Positions 38,051 to 49,000 of a DNA stretch of 64,000 nucleotides are shown here, piece after piece. The stretch comes from Serripes groenlandicus. Lineage: Eukaryota; Mollusca; Bivalvia; Cardiida; Cardiidae. The notes under the pieces are model-generated. The model saw nothing but the letters and a program-made list of their open reading frames with translations, did no database searches and had not been told where the DNA came from. The translations under genes were made by a program, and so were the position numbers. Position 1 is the first letter of the stretch; each line of letters begins with the position of its first letter. The stretch is taken from NCBI GenBank assembly GCA_031761405.1, contig JASEVX010000005.1, forward strand, positions 859,954 to 923,953, written 5' to 3'.

Positions 38051-38295
38051 GCGAAGATGTTTTCAAAGTCATTTGGTGCAGCTTTGTTGTGTGTTGGAAA
38101 GGGTTAAATTAAAATGTATTTGTTGATTGAACGGTGTTTTACACAGCTATCAACCGTTTTCTAGTTATATGACGGCGTTGCCTTGGTGATTTACCTGTAC
38201 TACGGTATTATTTATCCTGACATCGATGCATCAGTCGTAAGAGGGAGGCCATGTTTTAAGTCTTTGGTATGACCCCGGCCCACTTACAATTTATC

Positions 38296-38717
38296 CCTTT
38301 CCCACTTACAGATGCACGCATCAGCAGAAGACGACATTTAAACACGTTCGGGCTGAAAGATAAATTGCTCATTTAAAACAACTCCTCCTTTTTCTACAAT
38401 GTCTTCAAATCTTTAGCAATGATTGAACTTTAATTAAATGAGGGTTTCAACTCTTTTGACAAGATGTTTCTCCAAGTATTTTTTTGCCAAATTGAAGCAT
38501 GGTGCCAGAGCTTTAGATAGGGAGCGTTAAGCATGTTCTAAATTCCTTATTTGACCCTTAAACCCTATGTTGTGGGTACTCAAACATATCGTCTCATCGA
38601 GACAATTCTTTTCGGTACCTACATCTTTAGTTTGGTTGCATTATAAGAAAGATATTGTGGGGAAAGGAGCTGTACACTGCTCCTTATCTGGACCTCTGTG
38701 TTGGAAAGGTCTTAAAG
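38296..38717. mobile_element. MITE family 1 relic
   Basis: Left-end sequence TTATCCCTTTCCCACTTACA with ATCAGCAGAAGACGACATTT. A right-end-like GTGTTGGAAAGGTCTTAAAG lies at about 38698. The middle is longer and less palindromic than in intact copies, so this may be two separate halves. Confidence 0.4.
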
Positions 38718-38793
38718 CAAGAATGTTGTAACCCGTACTATTAACGTACTAATCTGTTCTATGCATCGTTGTCAGTATCTAACACTATTTCAG

Positions 38794-38962
38794 GTACCAG
38801 TCAAAAGGAAGCTGACTTATCAGATTTGTCCGATGATGTTGAGGACCATGAATTAGTCGAAAGAGATGTTACGACAAAATGGTTTAGAAGTGCGACAGAA
38901 AATGATATACACCAGTTTGAAAGCATGAACAAGGAACAATGGGCTGTCAAGCTTTTAAATGG
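38794..38962 (+). CDS. Candidate internal exon of an unidentified gene
   Basis: A 3' splice site (CTAACACTATTTCAG) is followed by an open stretch reading GTSQKEADLSDLSDDVEDHE and then VTTKWFRSATENDIHQFESM and NKEQWAVKLLN. A potential donor G|GTTAAT occurs after AAATG. The mixed acidic, aromatic and polar content looks like protein rather than translated repeat. I do not recognise the family. It may be an exon of a host gene or a fragment of another transposon. No partner exons are identified. Confidence 0.35.
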
Positions 38963-39029
38963 TTAATGTTTTGTTACCTCTTTCCTTTGTTTATTTGTAT
39001 GCTGTTTTATGCCATTTTCAAACATGTTC

Positions 39030-39222
39030 AGTTATATCACTGTTTCCTGGGTAAAATACCAGTACAAGCCGGTCCATTTATCATGACACCAGCTAGTCAG
39101 TTGTAAGGCTAACTCAATAATTATAAGTGTGAAAGGTGTAAAGCCATTACTACAACTTTTACAGTCTTTGATATGACCTGTTGGGGGATCGAAACCGCGA
39201 CCTCCCGCACCAGAGGCAGATG
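39030..39222 (-). mobile_element. SINE family B, minus strand, abutting the THAP gene start
   Basis: The plus strand shows the inverse body: CAGTTATATCACTGTTTCCT, CATGACACCAGCTAGTCAG, CCATTACTACAACTTTTACA, and the B-box inverse GGGGGATCGAAACCGCGACC. The SINE ends within a few bases of the first in-frame ATG of the THAP reading frame (39220), so its promoter head points away from that gene. Confidence 0.75.
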
Positions 39223-41126
39223 CAAGATTTAACACCAACAAAGCGACATTATTGTACCGTATGCTCACATTATCGAGGGAAAAACGTAAATGGACGTACT
39301 GTGTCGTTGCATAGGTTTCCTACAAATGACAGTGTTAGGAATGCATGGATACGACGAATCAAACTATTGAAAAAGGGCTTCAAACACAACGACTCTCAAC
39401 GTCTATGTTCTGAACACTTCGTCGGTGGCGAATTTCAGAAGAATATGGCTCCATCGATGTTTGGTGAAAGACGTTTCAACACAACTACCGTAAGCATATG
39501 TTCATGTTAAAACAATTAAATAATAATAAAAAAATAATGAAAAGTGACTTTCTCACAACAAAATTGTAAAGTTTATTAGAAAACCGATGGGTGGGGTTAT
39601 TTTCTAATTATTTATTTTCTTCTCACAATAAAATTGTAAAGTTTATTAGAAAACCGATGGGTGTGGGGTAATTTTTCTTATTTCTTTCTTTTGTTGAATT
39701 TGTATTCAATATGTATTGAACTTTTGTAGATATGGACTTACATTTTTATTTTATTTTAATTTCAGTTGGAAAACATCACTCTAATGGTCATTGACGACAA
39801 CGTGCAACCATTGGAGAAGCCAGAGCCCCGTGGACAAACAGTCAACCTCAAAAGTGGCTATACATCGGAGCAAACATCTTTACTGTTTCATGATTATGTG
39901 GGTCTAGTTAAAATTGATGGCATAAATAACACTTTAAATAAGGACTGCCAAACACACATTTGGATTTCAAGTACCTCAGTATGCACACAAACACCAAATA
40001 CAGATAAATCTGATGCCTCCACACAAACCGAAATGATCTTTGACGAACATGAAACTTATTATGCCACAAAACTTTGTGACTGTTTACAAAAATCCGAGCC
40101 AGTGCCAATCAAAACATTTGCAAATTCAGGCACACAGTGTAACAAACCAACAGTGATAATCGAAGACGTCAACTCTGATGAAAAGTGTATGTTTTACACG
40201 GGAGTGCCAAATAAGCAAGTATTTTATACGTTGTTTGATGAAATGAGTGATGCATCTGAAAAAAACAAAAGAAATGCATCTAATTCAAATTCAGGAACAG
40301 GGCGTCCAAGAAGTCTTCGTCTAATTGATGAATTTTTTATTGTGTTAATGAGGTTAAGACTCGGGCTTTTATTAGGAGATTTAGCAGACAGATTTTTCAT
40401 ATCAAAATCTACATGTGGAGTCATATGTGAGAAATGGATTGAATATTTACATTTAAAACTTTCGTTCTTGACCGATTGGCCAAGCAGAGAACTTGTCAAC
40501 AAATTTATGCCAAACAAGTTCAGTAGGAAATATCCTAACTGTCGTGTCATAATCGACTGTACAGAATTTTTACAGAGACACCTCAATCTTTGTCAAATAA
40601 GTCGTTGATGTTTTCTAGCTACAAGTCCCATATGACTTATAAAGCACTATTAGGTATTAGTCCAGCTGGAATTATTACATTTGTGTCAGACTTGTGGTCA
40701 GGAAGCATCAGTGACAAACAAATTACAAAACAGTGTGGTATATTGGAGTTATGCGAGAAAGGTGACGCGATTATGGCAGACAAGGGATTTTTAATAACAG
40801 ACTTAACCACACCCTTAGGGATAGATATGATAATACCTCCATTCAAAACACACCGGTTTTCTAGGAGAGAAGTTGAGGAAACGCGTAGAATTGCCAACTT
40901 ACGCATTGACGTAGAGAGGGCAATGGAACGTGTTAAAAACTTTCGTATACTTAGTGGTGTAATACCAATAACTTTATCAAAAAGAGTGTCTAAGATGTTA
41001 AAAATATGTGTTGATCTTTCAAATCTTCAATTTCCTCTGGTTCATGATGATCCAATTATTTTTATATTATTATTGTTTGTTTGTTATCAAAGCTTTATAG
41101 CTTTATATATTAAGATATTTCTATAA
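39220..41126 (+). pseudogene. THAP plus DDE (DDE_Tnp_4-type) transposase, two exons with a frameshift
   Basis: Exon 1 (39220-39489) encodes a THAP zinc finger: CTVC, a HRFP motif, the conserved Trp in NAWIRRIK, and CSEHF (C2CH pattern). It ends at a GT donor (ACC|GTAAGC). The intron is 39490-39765 with acceptor TTTCAG. Exon 2 starts LENITLMVIDDNVQPLEK, passes a linker, then GTGRPRSLRLIDEFFIVLM (helix-turn-helix region) and the first catalytic Asp in CRVIIDCTEF. Near 40566 a T-run loses a base and the frame shifts. It continues from about 40580 as SLSNKSLMFSSYKSHMTYKA, FVSDLWSGSISDKQIT, IMADKGF and NLRIDVERAMERVKNF, which supply the later Asp and Glu. Splicing keeps phase 0. The one-base deletion may be a true inactivating mutation or a sequencing error in the T-run. 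The family belongs to IS5/PIF-like metazoan transposons. Confidence 0.85.
39548..39690 (+). repeat. ~72-bp direct duplication in the THAP intron
   Basis: CTCACAACAAAATTGTAAAG followed by TTTATTAGAAAACCGATGGG occurs twice in succession, at about 39551 and 39623. Confidence 0.85.
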
Positions 41127-41137
41127 ACCATTATATA

Positions 41138-41268
41138 TCAGTCGGTAGCGACGCGGACTGTCAATCCAGGGGTTATGAGTTCGAATCCCGGCTCAGCCAA
41201 CTTTCTTTCCGACGTTTGACATGCGTCATTTGTCTTTCACCAATGGGCTTAGTCTAGAGATTGTGTAA
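41138..41268 (+). mobile_element. SINE family A
   Basis: The head is TCAGTCGGTAGCGACGCGGA and then the B box GAGTTCGAATCCCGGCTC. The body includes TTTCTTTCCGACGTTTGAC, ATGCGTCATTTGTCTTTCAC and CAATGGGCTTAGTCT. The 5'-most bases are missing. Confidence 0.75.
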
Positions 41269-42045
41269 AAACATAGAAAATCTCTTTATAAAATTGAATG
41301 AATAACCTATGACTAAAAGTGGAAAACATTGTGGCAAAAGGAGAAACTGCATGTTTTGTGCAATTTCTTCTTTTGACACTAATTCTATATGAGAGACAGG
41401 GTTAATAATTAAATATTAATTTTAAAAGAATTTACTGTTATAATTCCATTTAACATATATACAAGTGCCCAGTATATATGGAGACCTTTAGTACAGGTCA
41501 TTTAAAGTGCATGGATGGGTGCACCTGAGGTCTCCATTATCATGAAAAGAAATTAGTCCTGACTTTGATGATCAATCGGACAACTCCAATAAATGAATTG
41601 TAATATAAAAATAAGACAAAAACCTGATTTTCAATTCATATTGTTTACTTTGTTATTAATATTAATTTAATATGAAACGAAATTAAAATATTTACAAATA
41701 CATATTTTTGGTGTTTATATATCATAATGAAAATAAGCAAGTGCTGGCTAAACCTTATCCATATGTAGATCCTCATTGCTGCATAAACATTGATCAGACA
41801 ATCATTGCAAACTGTGGAAAAAGTAGAAATTGCTCATTTTGCTAAGGGTCAATTTCTCCTGTTGTCACAATGTTTTCAACTCATTCCAATGATTATAGGG
41901 AAATTATACTTTCAATTTTAGAGATATTCAATAGCAGGTGACTGGTGAGGCTCTAACTCAAAAGTTATTATTAATTGCTCATTATAAGCAATAAATCATT
42001 TTGCCGCAATGTTTTCTAAAGTGGCCTGCTGCAGTTTTTCAGTCA
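41269..42045. other. Spacer with MITE relics
   Basis: Contains MITE family 1 internal arms at 41325-41385 and 41815-41885 (CATTGTGGCAAAAGGAGAAA type) and a small inverted repeat GGAGACCT...AGGTCTCC at 41480-41550. No coding sequence is seen. Confidence 0.55.
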
Positions 42046-42256
42046 TTTCACGGCAGCCAGTTCATTTATTCTGCGTTTCTTTCCAAGCAACTGGCTGATT
42101 TTCCATATAGACCGTTACCCAATTGGTAGAAGACGAATGACGCGTGTCACAGTGTTTTTTGTCCATTGTCGGAAAGAAAAAGGGCCGAGCTGGGGATCAA
42201 ACTCACAACCCCTGGATTGACAGCTCACGTCCATACAGACTGAGCTACCAGGGAAA
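42046..42256 (-). mobile_element. SINE family A, near-complete, minus strand
   Basis: On the minus strand: CCCTGGTAGCTCAGTCTGTA (A box), CAATCCAGGGGTTGTGAGTT and TGATCCCCAGCTCGGCC (B-box region). The body then has TTTCTTTCCGAC and GACACGCGTCATTCGTCTTC, and the tail GAACTGGCTGCCGTGAAATG. This is the best full-length reference copy in the window. Confidence 0.8.
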
Positions 42257-42260
42257 AGAG

Positions 42261-42860
42261 TTAACCCTTTGCCTCATATGACAATTCCGCAGTAGACGAC
42301 TGAAGAAATGTAGTCAAAAAAGGAAAATCTCTATAATTGAATGGATAACCTATGACTAAAAGTGGAAAACTTTGTGGCAAAAGGAGAAATTGAATATTTT
42401 GAGCAATTTCTTCTTTTGTCACTATGTTTTTGAAAAAGCTGTCTGCTGCAGAGGTGCCAGAAAGTGTCTATATGAGGAAAAGGGATAAGGAATTATGGTG
42501 GAAGGAAAATCTCTATAATTGAATGGATAACCTATGACTAAAAGTGGAAAACATTGTGGCAAAAGGAGAAATTGAATATTTTGAGCAATTTCTTCTTTTG
42601 TCACTATGTTTTTGAAAAAGCTGTCTGCTGCAGAGGTGCCAGAAAGTGTCTATATGAGGAAAAGGGATAAGGAATTATGGTGGAAGGAAAATCTCTATAA
42701 TTGAATGGATAACCTATGACTAAAAGTGGAAAACATTGTGGCAAAAGGAGAAATTGAATATTTTGAGCAATTTCTTCTTTTGTTTTTGAAAAAGCTGTCT
42801 GCTCCAGAGGTGCCGGAAAGTGTCTATATGAGGAAAAGGGATAAGAAATTATGGTGGAAG
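42261..42860. repeat. MITE family 1 with a 182-bp internal triplication
   Basis: The element starts TTAACCCTTTGCCTCATATG with CGCAGTAGACGACTG. From about 42326 the segment AAAATCTCTATAATTGAATG through GTGTCTATATGAGGAAAAGG and GGAATTATGGTGGAAGG is present three times with 182-bp spacing (markers at 42489 and 42671). The third copy has a short deletion near 42783. Each unit contains the internal palindrome AAGGAGAAATTGAATATTTT opposite GAGCAATTTCTTCTTTTG. Confidence 0.85.
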
Positions 42861-43265
42861 GATAAAACATTCATCAAGACTGTACAAAGAGTTAACCTAT
42901 ACAGAAAACAACAAACATCCTAATATTTTACACAAACAAAATCAAATCAACATTGAAATATCACAATATATTGTAATAACTTCTCATGATGGGATCAATA
43001 AATGATACATTAAAACAAACAAATCGAGGTTAACAGTATTTACCAGAATGTTGACATGCACTATTTATTTTATTATACCAAACAAAATTACAAGCTTATT
43101 CATTTTTTTCTGTACCCTTATTTTGAGGTGAACATGGTTACTTCAATATAACACCACTTATGAACAGTATACTGTTACATGGCATGCGCGTCAGTCATAG
43201 CATAAGACAGTAAAAAATTGCCCATGATGAGTATATGAGAATTTAACGTTACAAAGTCACATGAT

Positions 43266-43310
43266 GTATACCAGGGTAACTATAATGAAATATAGTCACC
43301 CTGTGTATAC
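43266..43310. repeat. Short hairpin
   Basis: GTATACCAGGGTAACTATA is opposed by TATAGTCACCCTGTGTATAC, giving an imperfect stem with a ~6-base loop. Function unknown. Confidence 0.6.
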
Positions 43311-43482
43311 TAATACTGTTTATTAAGTTAACTACATAATAAATAGTTGCCAGTAACTCAACTTATGTGATAATTATGTTTATTATATAATTGAAAAAGA
43401 CAATGGAATAAAGCAGCTTGTTTACAGTATACATGTTAGTTGGTATACACAAAAGCAAACATATTTTTATTGATGTACATAC

Positions 43483-44090
43483 CCAGCACTACATTCGCAC
43501 CCAGCTGCATGGATATGCCCCGTTACTTTAGACATACTTATCGAAACTATATAATCTGGCTTCTTCTTTTCATTGAGGGTTGGCATGGATGGGATGACTT
43601 TGGCCAGTACGAAACAGTGAGTGATTTGGTGATCAATTCCATGGTACTGTACTGAATGCACATGTCTATCCTCATAAAACACTTTTGCTTTTAGTTGTCT
43701 TTTGGCATTGTTTTGTTCTTTGTCAATTGTTCGACCTTGACTTAGCACTAAATAATTGTATAGTTCTGTGTTTGAAAAGTCTGGTATTTTTTCACAATCG
43801 TCAATCCAACCGTGTTTAAGGGTCGACGGATGCGGTAATATTTCTCCTAATGGGGAAACAAATATTTCCAAGTTCCTTCGTTTTTCGAAATTCTCATCCT
43901 CCAAGCTCAACTCGCTTAACGGTCGTTTGCGAAGAATATCCGTTCCTTTTGCGCGTTTAATCAACTCTGATTTAACTCCTGATACATACTGTCCATGATC
44001 ACGGAGATACAATTTCAACTCGCTAACTTTCAACTTATCAAAATCCAAATCTTTACGCATCGCTGATTCATTCTCTTTATGTGTCGCCAT
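43483..44090 (-). CDS. SAP domain plus SWIM zinc-finger start, first exon only
   Basis: The exon starts at ATG 44090 (MATHKENESAMRKDLDFDKL). A SAP motif follows (LKVSELKLYLRDHGQYVSG, then KSELIKRAKG), a DNA-binding helix-extended loop. The centre includes HGWIDDCEKIPDFSNTELYN and a basic stretch. The 3' end reads TGHIHAAGCECSAG, the first half of a SWIM-type CxC finger. At that point a donor consensus (CTGG|GTATGT) occurs at 43482-43477, so the open frame beyond it is intronic. In the families I know, SAP-SWIM proteins of this type continue into a YqaJ-like nuclease. I find no such exon before the transposase at 41126. The gene converges on the THAP transposase, as in two-gene ISL2EU-type elements. 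The upstream in-frame codons (to 44273) overlap non-conserved sequence, and I prefer the internal ATG. Confidence 0.65.
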
Positions 44091-44319
44091 TTGTATAGAT
44101 TGTTCTAGAAAATGCCCCCCGGAAGTAGAATTATTTCTGAGAATGCAAGGGACGTAATCGCGCCACGGGCAGATAACACCTTTCCGGACAGGGCTATAGG
44201 TAGATATGGTAACCTCTTGACTTTTCGTACAAGTCTTTGGAATAATATATTTATTAAAAAAAAAATGACACAATTTATAACATTAGGATCAATAACTGTA
44301 AACAGCATTGATAGTGTAT

Positions 44320-44525
44320 TGATAGAGCATCCGTCTCGGTCGGGTCATACAAAAGACTTAGAAAATGGTAGTAATGGCTGCCCCCTTTGGCACTCAGGGT
44401 TGCAGGGTTGGCATTACGTCTGACTGACTGTTGTCAAGATAAATGGACCTGAATTACAGGTTACTTACCCGAGATAAAACTGAAAAATTGTTGAAAGGGG
44501 CGTAACACACCAAAAACAATCAATC
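44320..44525 (+). mobile_element. SINE family B
   Basis: The head is shortened (TGATAGAGCATCCGTCTCGG then TCGGGTCATAC, with the B box deleted). The body and tail are well kept: GGTAGTAATGGCTGCCCCC, TTACGTCTGACTGACTG, TGTCAAGATAAATGGACCTG, GATAAAACTGAAAAATTG, and an (AATC)n end. Confidence 0.8.
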
Positions 44526-44672
44526 AATCGATAACTGAAAACCAATAGAACGGAGCGATTCGTGATGGGTTTAGTTGACCAACATATTTTCAAGTGCAGT
44601 ACTCAAGCTAATGAATGCGCTTGTCCAAGAAGGACAATTCATTTTCACAGTAACATTGACTGTATTTTCCAT

Positions 44673-44849
44673 CTAACCCTTTACCTCATACAATAAATTT
44701 GCATTAGACACCTTTTAAAATATGTAGATGAAAATATACGAATTCCATGTTTAATCATTGAATGGGGTTGAAAACATTGTGGCAATTTCTCCTTTGCCAA
44801 AAAGTTTTCAGAGGCGTCAGATACCATTTGTATGTGAAAAAGGGTTAAA
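44673..44849. mobile_element. MITE family 1
   Basis: The left end CTAACCCTTTACCTCATACA is followed by TTTGCATTAGACACC. The interior GAAAACATTGTGGCAATTTC and the right end GGCGTCAGATACCATTTGTA then GTGAAAAAGGGTTAA complete it. One internal arm is deleted. Confidence 0.65.
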
Positions 44850-45449
44850 ATAATATTGTCAAATGTTGAATTAATACTGTCAAATGTTGAATTTATAACG
44901 ATGCATAGAAACATACAGTGTTCACTAACCTGTCAGTTATAAATGCGACTTTGAATACATCCCAGTAAAAGATATTGAAAATCTTTTGAAAAAATTGAAA
45001 AAACAGTTTGATTATTAGAAAGAGTTGAACACAATTTGTGGCAATAGTATATACTGCTCATGATGTGCAATATTTCCTTTTTGTCTAGATCAAATATGTG
45101 GAGTAGAATGTGTGTATGTGGAAAAGGGTTAAAGGGTTATGCATATGAACATCACAAAGAGAGAGCTTCCTAAATAAGCTTAATACTTTCTGCTCAATCA
45201 TGTTTATATTTATATTTATATTTGATATGAAAGGGTTATAAGATGTATATTAGAATATAAATGAAATATTGTTTAAACCAATACTTTGCTAAATATGACC
45301 TTTTTAGAATCTCTCAAGTTGAAAGCATTTTTTGAGACAGATTAGAAAACAATATTTGAAATGGAGAAATTGCTCTCAATGTTTTGAAAAAGTCGTCTGC
45401 TATAAATGATTAAAAGCCAACTGTTAAATTTGGGAAAGGTTAATAAAAT

Positions 45450-45694
45450 GAGCTGTTCCACGAGAAAACCAACATTATTGACTCTGCGTAATGTATCGAC
45501 CCAGATCAGCATGCACAGTCCTCTTAGGCTAATCCGGGCCGACATATTCGGTCCCAGGGAGATAGAGGTATAGAGTAATGATTCCTGAAACCGTCTGTCC
45601 GGGTTAGACTTCGCTAGACTGCGCGGCATGCTTAGGCTGATCCAGGTCGATACTTTACGCAGAGTCCACAAAGTTGGATCTCGTGGAATGGCTC
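45450..45694. mobile_element. Palindromic MITE (family 2)
   Basis: The left end GAGCTGTTCCACGAGAAAAC then ACATTATTGACTCTGCGTAA and TATCGACCCAGATCAGC is mirrored at the right by GGCTGATCCAGGTCGATACT, TTACGCAGAGTCC and CTCGTGGAATGGCTC. The same family is intact at 61708-61965 and broken at 51794-51945 and 53015-53147. Confidence 0.8.
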
Positions 45695-45777
45695 AAATGA
45701 TGTTTGTAAAGGACAAAGTCTCGTCAGTGATGCAGTCTTACAACGATTAGATTCAATATTCTATCTATAATCCAGAT

Positions 45778-46008
45778 GTGGGCGGGGTTTCACCAATATC
45801 AGAGGGCGTTTCTAGATCCTATGGCAACAAGAGGCCTTGTCAGCTATGTTCAAAGCTTATTTCCATACATAACATGACGAAACATTTGATTATTCACTCA
45901 GGGATAAGAACATTTGGCTGCAGACACTGGGTTTCACAGAGACCCGACCTTAGACGGCATATGAGGCAGCTACATAAAAACTGTGAGGAAATGACCAATG
46001 ATATATGA
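45778..46008 (+). pseudogene. C2H2 zinc-finger exon remnant
   Basis: The frame reads NKRPCQLCSKLISIHNMTKH, LIIHSGIRTFGC and then QRPDLRRHMRQLHKNC. The first finger fits C-x2-C-x11-H-x3-H, shortened by one residue from the usual x12. The linker SGIRTF resembles TGEKPF. The second finger keeps one Cys and both His (HMRQLH), but the other Cys is replaced within RHWVS. It looks like a fragment of a zinc-finger protein that has lost metal-binding residues. A possible acceptor (CCAATATCAG) lies at about 45800. The 33-bp satellite starts 70 bp downstream. Confidence 0.5.
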
Positions 46009-46076
46009 CAATATCGCCAAACAACAAACAGGTCAGGCTGTCTAATTGACCAACATGTGTTCAGGAATGTCTAAAT

Positions 46077-49000
46077 GATGAGCAGGGTTTTAGACAAATC
46101 CGCCTGCTGTATGAGCAGGTGTTTTGACCAACCCGTCTGCCCGTACCAGTATATATAATTGATGAGCAGTTGTTTTGGACCAATATATATAATTGATGAG
46201 CAGTTGTTTGGACCAGTATATATAATTGATGAGTAGGTGTTTAGACCAATATATATAATTGATAAGCAGTTGTTTGATGAGCAGTTGTTTGGACTAATAT
46301 ATATAATTGATGAGCAGTTGTTATGGACCAATATATATAATTAATGAGCAGTTGTTTGGACAAATACATCTAATTGATGAGCAGTTGTTTGGACTAATAT
46401 ATATAATTGATGAGCAGTTGTTTTGGACCAATATATATAATTAATGAGCAGTTGTTTGGACCAATACATCTAATTGATGAGCAGTTGTTTGGACTAATAT
46501 ATATAATTGATGAGCAGTTGTTTTGGACCAATACATCTAATTGATGAGCAGGTGTTTGGACCAGTATATCTAATTGATGAGCAGTTGTTTGGACCAGTAT
46601 ATATAATTGATGAGCAGTTGTTTGGACCAATATATATAATTGATGAGCAGTTGTTTGGACCAATACATCTAATTGATGAGCAGGTGTTTGGACCAATACA
46701 TCTAATTGATGAGCAGTTGTTTGGACCAGTATATATAATTGATGAGCAGTTGTTTGGACCAATACATCTAATTGATGAGCAGGTGTTTGGACCAGTATAT
46801 CTAATTGATGAGCAGGTGTTTGGACCAGTATATCTAATTGATGAGCAGTTGTTTGGACCAATATATATAATTGATGAGCAGTTGTTTAGACCAATATATA
46901 TAATTGATGAGCAGTTGTTTGGACCAATATATATAATTGATGAGCAGTTGTTTAGACCAATATATATAATTGATGAGCAGTTGTTTGGACCAATATATAT
47001 CATTGATGAGCAGTAATTTGGACCAATATATCTAATTGATAAGCAGTTGTTTGGACCAATATATATAATTGATGAGCAGTTGTTTAGACCAATATATATA
47101 ATTCATGAGCCGTTGTTTGGAACAATATATATAATTGATGAGCAGTTGTTTGGACCAATATATATCATTGATGAGCAGTAATTTGGACCAATATATCTAA
47201 TTGATAAGCAGTTGTTTGGACCAATATATATAATTGATAAGCAGTTGTTTGGACCAATATATATAATTGATAAGCAGTTGTTTGGACCAATATATATAAT
47301 TGATGAGCAGGTGTTTGGACCAATATATATAATTGATAAGCAGTTGTTTGATGAGCAGTTGTTTGGACTAATATATATAATTGATGAGCAGTTGTTTTGG
47401 AACAATATATATAATTGATGAGCAGTTGTTTGGACTAATATATATAATTGATAAGCAGTTGTTTGATGAGCAGTTGTTTGGACTAATATATATAATTGAT
47501 GAGCAGTTGTTTGGACTAATATATATAATTGATAAGCAGTTGTTTGATGAGCAGTTGTTTGGACTAATATATATAATTGATGAGCAGTTGTTTGGACTAA
47601 TATATATAATTGATAAGCAGTTGTTTGATGAGCAGTTGTTTGGACTAATATATATAATTGATGAGCAGTTGTTTGGACTAATATATATAATTGATAAGCA
47701 GTTGTTTGGACCAATATATATAATTGATAAGCAGTTGTTTGCACCAATATATATAATTGATGAGCAGTTGTTTTGGACCAATATATATAATTTATGAGCA
47801 GTTGTTTAGACCAATATATATAATTTATGAGCAGTTGTTTAGACCAATATATATAATTGATGAGCAGTTGTTTGGACCAATATATATAATTGATGAGCAG
47901 TTGTTTGGACCAATATATATAATTGATGAGCAGTTGTTTGGACCAATATATTCAATTGATGAGCAGTTGTTTGGACTAATATACATAATTGATGAGCAGT
48001 TATTTGGAACAATGAATATAATTGATGAGCAGGTGTTTGGACCAATCCGTCTGCCTGGACCAATATATATAATTGATAAGCAGTTGTTTGATGAGCAGTT
48101 GTTTGGACTAATATATATAATTGAGGAGCAGTTGTTTTGGACCAATATATATAATTGATAAGCAATTGTTTGGACCAATATATATAATTGATAAGCAGGT
48201 GTTTGGACCAATATATATAATTGATGAGCAGTTGTTTGGACCAATATATATAATTGATGAGCAGTTGTTTAGACCAATATATATATTTGATGAGCAGTTG
48301 TTTGGAACAATATATATAATTGATGAGCAGGTGTTTGGACCAATCCGTCTGCCTGGACCAATATATATAATTGATAAGCAGTTGTTTGGACTAATATATA
48401 TAATTGATGAGCAGTTGTTTTGGACCAATATATATAATTGATGAGCAGTTGTTTGGACCAATATATATAATTGATAAGCAGTTGTTTGGACCAATATATA
48501 TAATTGATGAGCAGTTGTTTAGACCGATATATATAATTGATGAGCAGTTGTTTAGACCAATATATATAATTGATGAGCAGTTGTTTGGAACAATGAATAT
48601 AATTGATGAGCAGGTGTTTGGACCAATCCGTCTGCCTGGACCAATATATATAATTGATAAGCAGTTGTTTGATGAGCAGTTGTTTGGACTAATATATATA
48701 ATTGATGAGCAGTTGTTTGGACCAATATATATAATTGATGAGCAGTTGTTTGGACCAATATATATAATTGATGAGCAGTTGTTTGGACCAATACATCTAA
48801 TTGATAAGCAGTTGTTTGGACCAATATATATAATTGATGAGCAGTTGTTTGGACCAATACATCTAATTGATAAGCAGTTGTTTGGACCAATATATATAAT
48901 TGATAAGCAGTTGTTTGGACCAATATATATAATTGATGAGCAGTTGTTTGGACCAATACATCTAATTGATAAGCAGTTGTTTGGACCAATATATATAATT

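Larger units (their letters stand above)
39220..44090. mobile_element. Decayed ISL2EU/IS4EU-like element (THAP-DDE gene plus SAP-SWIM gene, convergent)
   Basis: A THAP-DDE transposase (+) and a SAP-SWIM protein (-) face each other within 4.9 kb. This two-gene content matches what I recall of ISL2EU-type transposons, whose second protein is YqaJ-like. The space between them is filled by SINE A copies and a triplicated MITE, and the second gene's later exon is not found. I could not identify terminal inverted repeats, so the limits given are only those of the genes. Confidence 0.45.
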
